A program made the translations under genes and the position numbers. Positions 62,701 to 64,000 of a stretch of 64,000 bases of DNA are shown here, one piece after another. A model generated the notes under the pieces. That model was given only the letters and a program-made list of their open reading frames with translations. It did not search any database and was not told the origin of the DNA. Numbering within the stretch: the first letter of the stretch is position 1; each line of letters starts with the position of its first letter. The DNA comes from Pestalotiopsis fici W106-1 (lineage: Eukaryota; Ascomycota; Sordariomycetes; Amphisphaeriales; Sporocadaceae). The stretch covers positions 806,001 through 870,000 of the forward strand of contig NW_006917098.1 in NCBI RefSeq assembly GCF_000516985.1. Direction: 5' to 3'.

Positions 62701-62898
62701 CTGAGGGAATTCAGAATTGCGGATGATGAACCTGTGAATACTGAGGTTGAGCTGCTGACATGTTGTGCAAATCTATTCACAGCCGTTAGTCAGCTGGCCT
62801 CCCACCAAAATAGTGCATGATCCTGGACAATGACCCACCTGAGCGTCGCCGCTTTCCTCCGCAATTACTGTAATGCTGCCACTTTCGGAATCAGGCAT
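59755..62898 (-). CDS. HET-domain (heterokaryon incompatibility) protein
   Basis: HET domains (TIR-related) trigger programmed cell death when genetically different hyphae fuse; many family members have no tested role. Two exons (62898-62839 and 62772-59755, intron 66 nt) give 1025 aa. The N-terminus has two CxxC pairs (22/25 and 90/93), often seen before HET domains. The HET domain spans about 250-475: YVALSYVWG (about 251-259), LPRTIQE, YVWIDSLCIVQD (about 310-321), then a Ser/Pro-rich insert of about 60 residues and WNKRGWTFQERLLSRR. PSWSWSGW (about 623-630) is the usual downstream motif. A charged, disordered segment (about 690-870) separates this from a conserved-looking C-terminal block. 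There are no NACHT, WD or ankyrin repeats. The upstream ATG 62898 was chosen because the splice extends the frame cleanly. Confidence 0.9.
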
Positions 62899-63278
62899 CT
62901 TTCTGATGGAACAGAGACAATAGGAGCAGCTTTGTTGCCAGAATTCAAATGCGGTACCGACTAACGCAATGGTGCTTTTGTCGAAAAACGATGGTCCTCA
63001 TTCTCAACGAGAATTCAGAGGCGGGGAAGCTGGCGGCGATCAATTGCGTCGAGACTGTGTCCACTATGTATGCATTCATTGGATGATGAGGCTTGGGCTG
63101 CATGGCTGTGGCGTGTGCGTGGTCACGCTCTTATGTGTATGGAAAATTCATAAGTTATGTTGTATAAAAAGCCAGCATTATCTATGACCCTGACCCACCA
63201 AATCCTTCAATAATAACCGACGCCGAGCACCGAGTAAATTCCATTCCAACCTGTCGCATTCTATAGAGCCTTTCCTTA
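62899..63278. other. Spacer between HET and P450 genes
   Basis: It contains the HET promoter and the P450 3' flank. A plus-strand TATAAAAAG-like sequence near 63164 has no gene downstream of it. No coding sequence is seen. Confidence 0.6.
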
Positions 63279-64000
63279 CTATACAAAGTTCACACGAGCC
63301 GGCATACCCTGCGACGGCTTGGCAGTGACATCTAGAGTCTGGTACATGTATGTGCCATTTTCGTAGGCCGGTACAAACTCGAAGCGTCGCAAAGTCATCA
63401 CAAGAGTAATCTTGAGCTGCATGAGAGCCAACGTCTGCCCCAAACAGTTCCTCGGCCCCTTCTCAAAGGCCCTGAAGGCCTCGGTGGATACAAAGTACGG
63501 GTCTTCTGGGTCTGTGACGAGAAAGCGCTCCGGATAGAAGCGCTCGGCATCCTTGAATATATCTTCACGCCGCATGGTGGCACAGTTGTTGACGAGCACG
63601 GCGAAGGGTGCCGTGGGCCATTCCTTGCCGTCCTGTTCCAGTGTTTGGCCTTCGAGTCCGTGTCGCAGGCTGACTCCCGTCGGCGGCCACAGGCGCAACG
63701 CCTCCTTGATCACAGCGAGGGTATACGGGAGCTCGTGGACCAGCTGGGGCTGAGAGCGAAGCATGTCTGCTGCATTCTGAGGATCTTTCCCGAACAAGGC
63801 TTCATGCTCCTCACGGAGCTTCTGGACGACATTGGGATTCTTGCTCAATGCGGCATAGGTATACTTTACAAACAACGTTAGCTACTTCAACTCGAATCAT
63901 GATGGGGAATTTGGCTTACGCAGAGAGTGCTTGCCGACGTATCGTGCCCAGCGAAAATCAGAGTCTTGATCGACTGAATGAACATTTCGCGCGTTTCCGT
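63279..64000 (-). CDS. Cytochrome P450, C-terminal part (gene continues beyond the window)
   Basis: P450s are haem monooxygenases, usually in the endoplasmic reticulum, acting in secondary metabolism, sterol or xenobiotic oxidation. The visible part is 221 aa in two exons (64000-63920 partial and 63863-63279, intron 56 nt). It shows the I-helix oxygen-binding motif AGHDTSAST, the K-helix ExxR in KEALRLWPP, the PERF motif FYPERF and the haem-binding loop FEKGPRNCLGQ with the Cys ligand. The splice joins STLC to YTYAALSKNP, giving the expected helix-I continuation. The N-terminal half, including the membrane anchor, lies off the edge, so the subfamily cannot be assigned. Confidence 0.93.

Noticed and set aside
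63160..63175. Plus-strand TATAAAAAG sequence
   Set aside because: No plus-strand gene lies downstream; both neighbours are on the minus strand.
1..64000. CRISPR arrays, insertion sequences, intact transposons
   Set aside because: No regularly spaced direct repeats, transposase or reverse-transcriptase coding sequence was seen; the genome is eukaryotic.

Overview
This window comes from the nuclear genome of a filamentous ascomycete (Pezizomycotina). Sordariomycetes, probably Hypocreales, is my best guess, but that is an inference from gene content. The evidence is short spliceosomal introns (about 49-200 nt, GTRNGT...YAG), a three-domain asco-type laccase, a HET-domain protein, a DUF7730-like protein, a fungal MRP-type ABC transporter, an intron-containing tRNA-Phe(GAA), and long gene-poor spacers. 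There are no operons. Every gene model below was spliced by eye, and the spliced reading frames close exactly.

Layout. 1-3419: no gene seen. 3420-5513 (-): secreted laccase with eight exons. 5514-10404: a 4.9-kb spacer. 10405-11168 (-): AIG2/gamma-glutamylcyclotransferase-like protein with an 8-nt microexon. 11169-12888: spacer with an AT-rich, GATA-site-rich island. 12889-24663 (+): giant Tra1 pseudokinase, the activator-binding subunit of SAGA and NuA4. 26365-30443 (+): Neo1-class P4-ATPase (phospholipid flippase). 33325-35780 (+): glycogen synthase. 36960-38019 (+): unknown Cys-rich type II membrane protein. 40701-42869 (+): F-box protein with an LRR-like body. 43912-48861 (+): full-length ABCC transporter. 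49043-50027 (-): DUF7730-like protein. 50911-51005 (+): tRNA-Phe. 52261-53646 (+): DHH-family exopolyphosphatase-like protein with a predicted signal peptide. 54335-55444 (+): alpha/beta hydrolase. 55674-57517 (-): GMC oxidoreductase. 58285-58761 (-): small putative membrane protein. 59755-62898 (-): HET-domain protein. 63279-64000 (-): C-terminal part of a cytochrome P450 that runs off the edge.

The central part (10-54 kb) is mostly conserved housekeeping: transcription co-activation, membrane asymmetry, glycogen and polyphosphate storage. The right end (54-64 kb) is more accessory: hydrolase, FAD oxidoreductase, P450 and an incompatibility-type protein. The left laccase sits alone among long spacers.

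I did not find a clear new multi-gene system. The most noteworthy signals are post-transcriptional. They are an 8-nt microexon, two stop-free 3n introns in Tra1 and Neo1 that would stay in frame if retained, upstream ORFs overlapping the start codons of tra1, neo1 and glycogen synthase, and a start-stop uORF before the F-box gene. A cluster of GATA sites and an uncharacterised Cys-rich membrane protein also merit attention.
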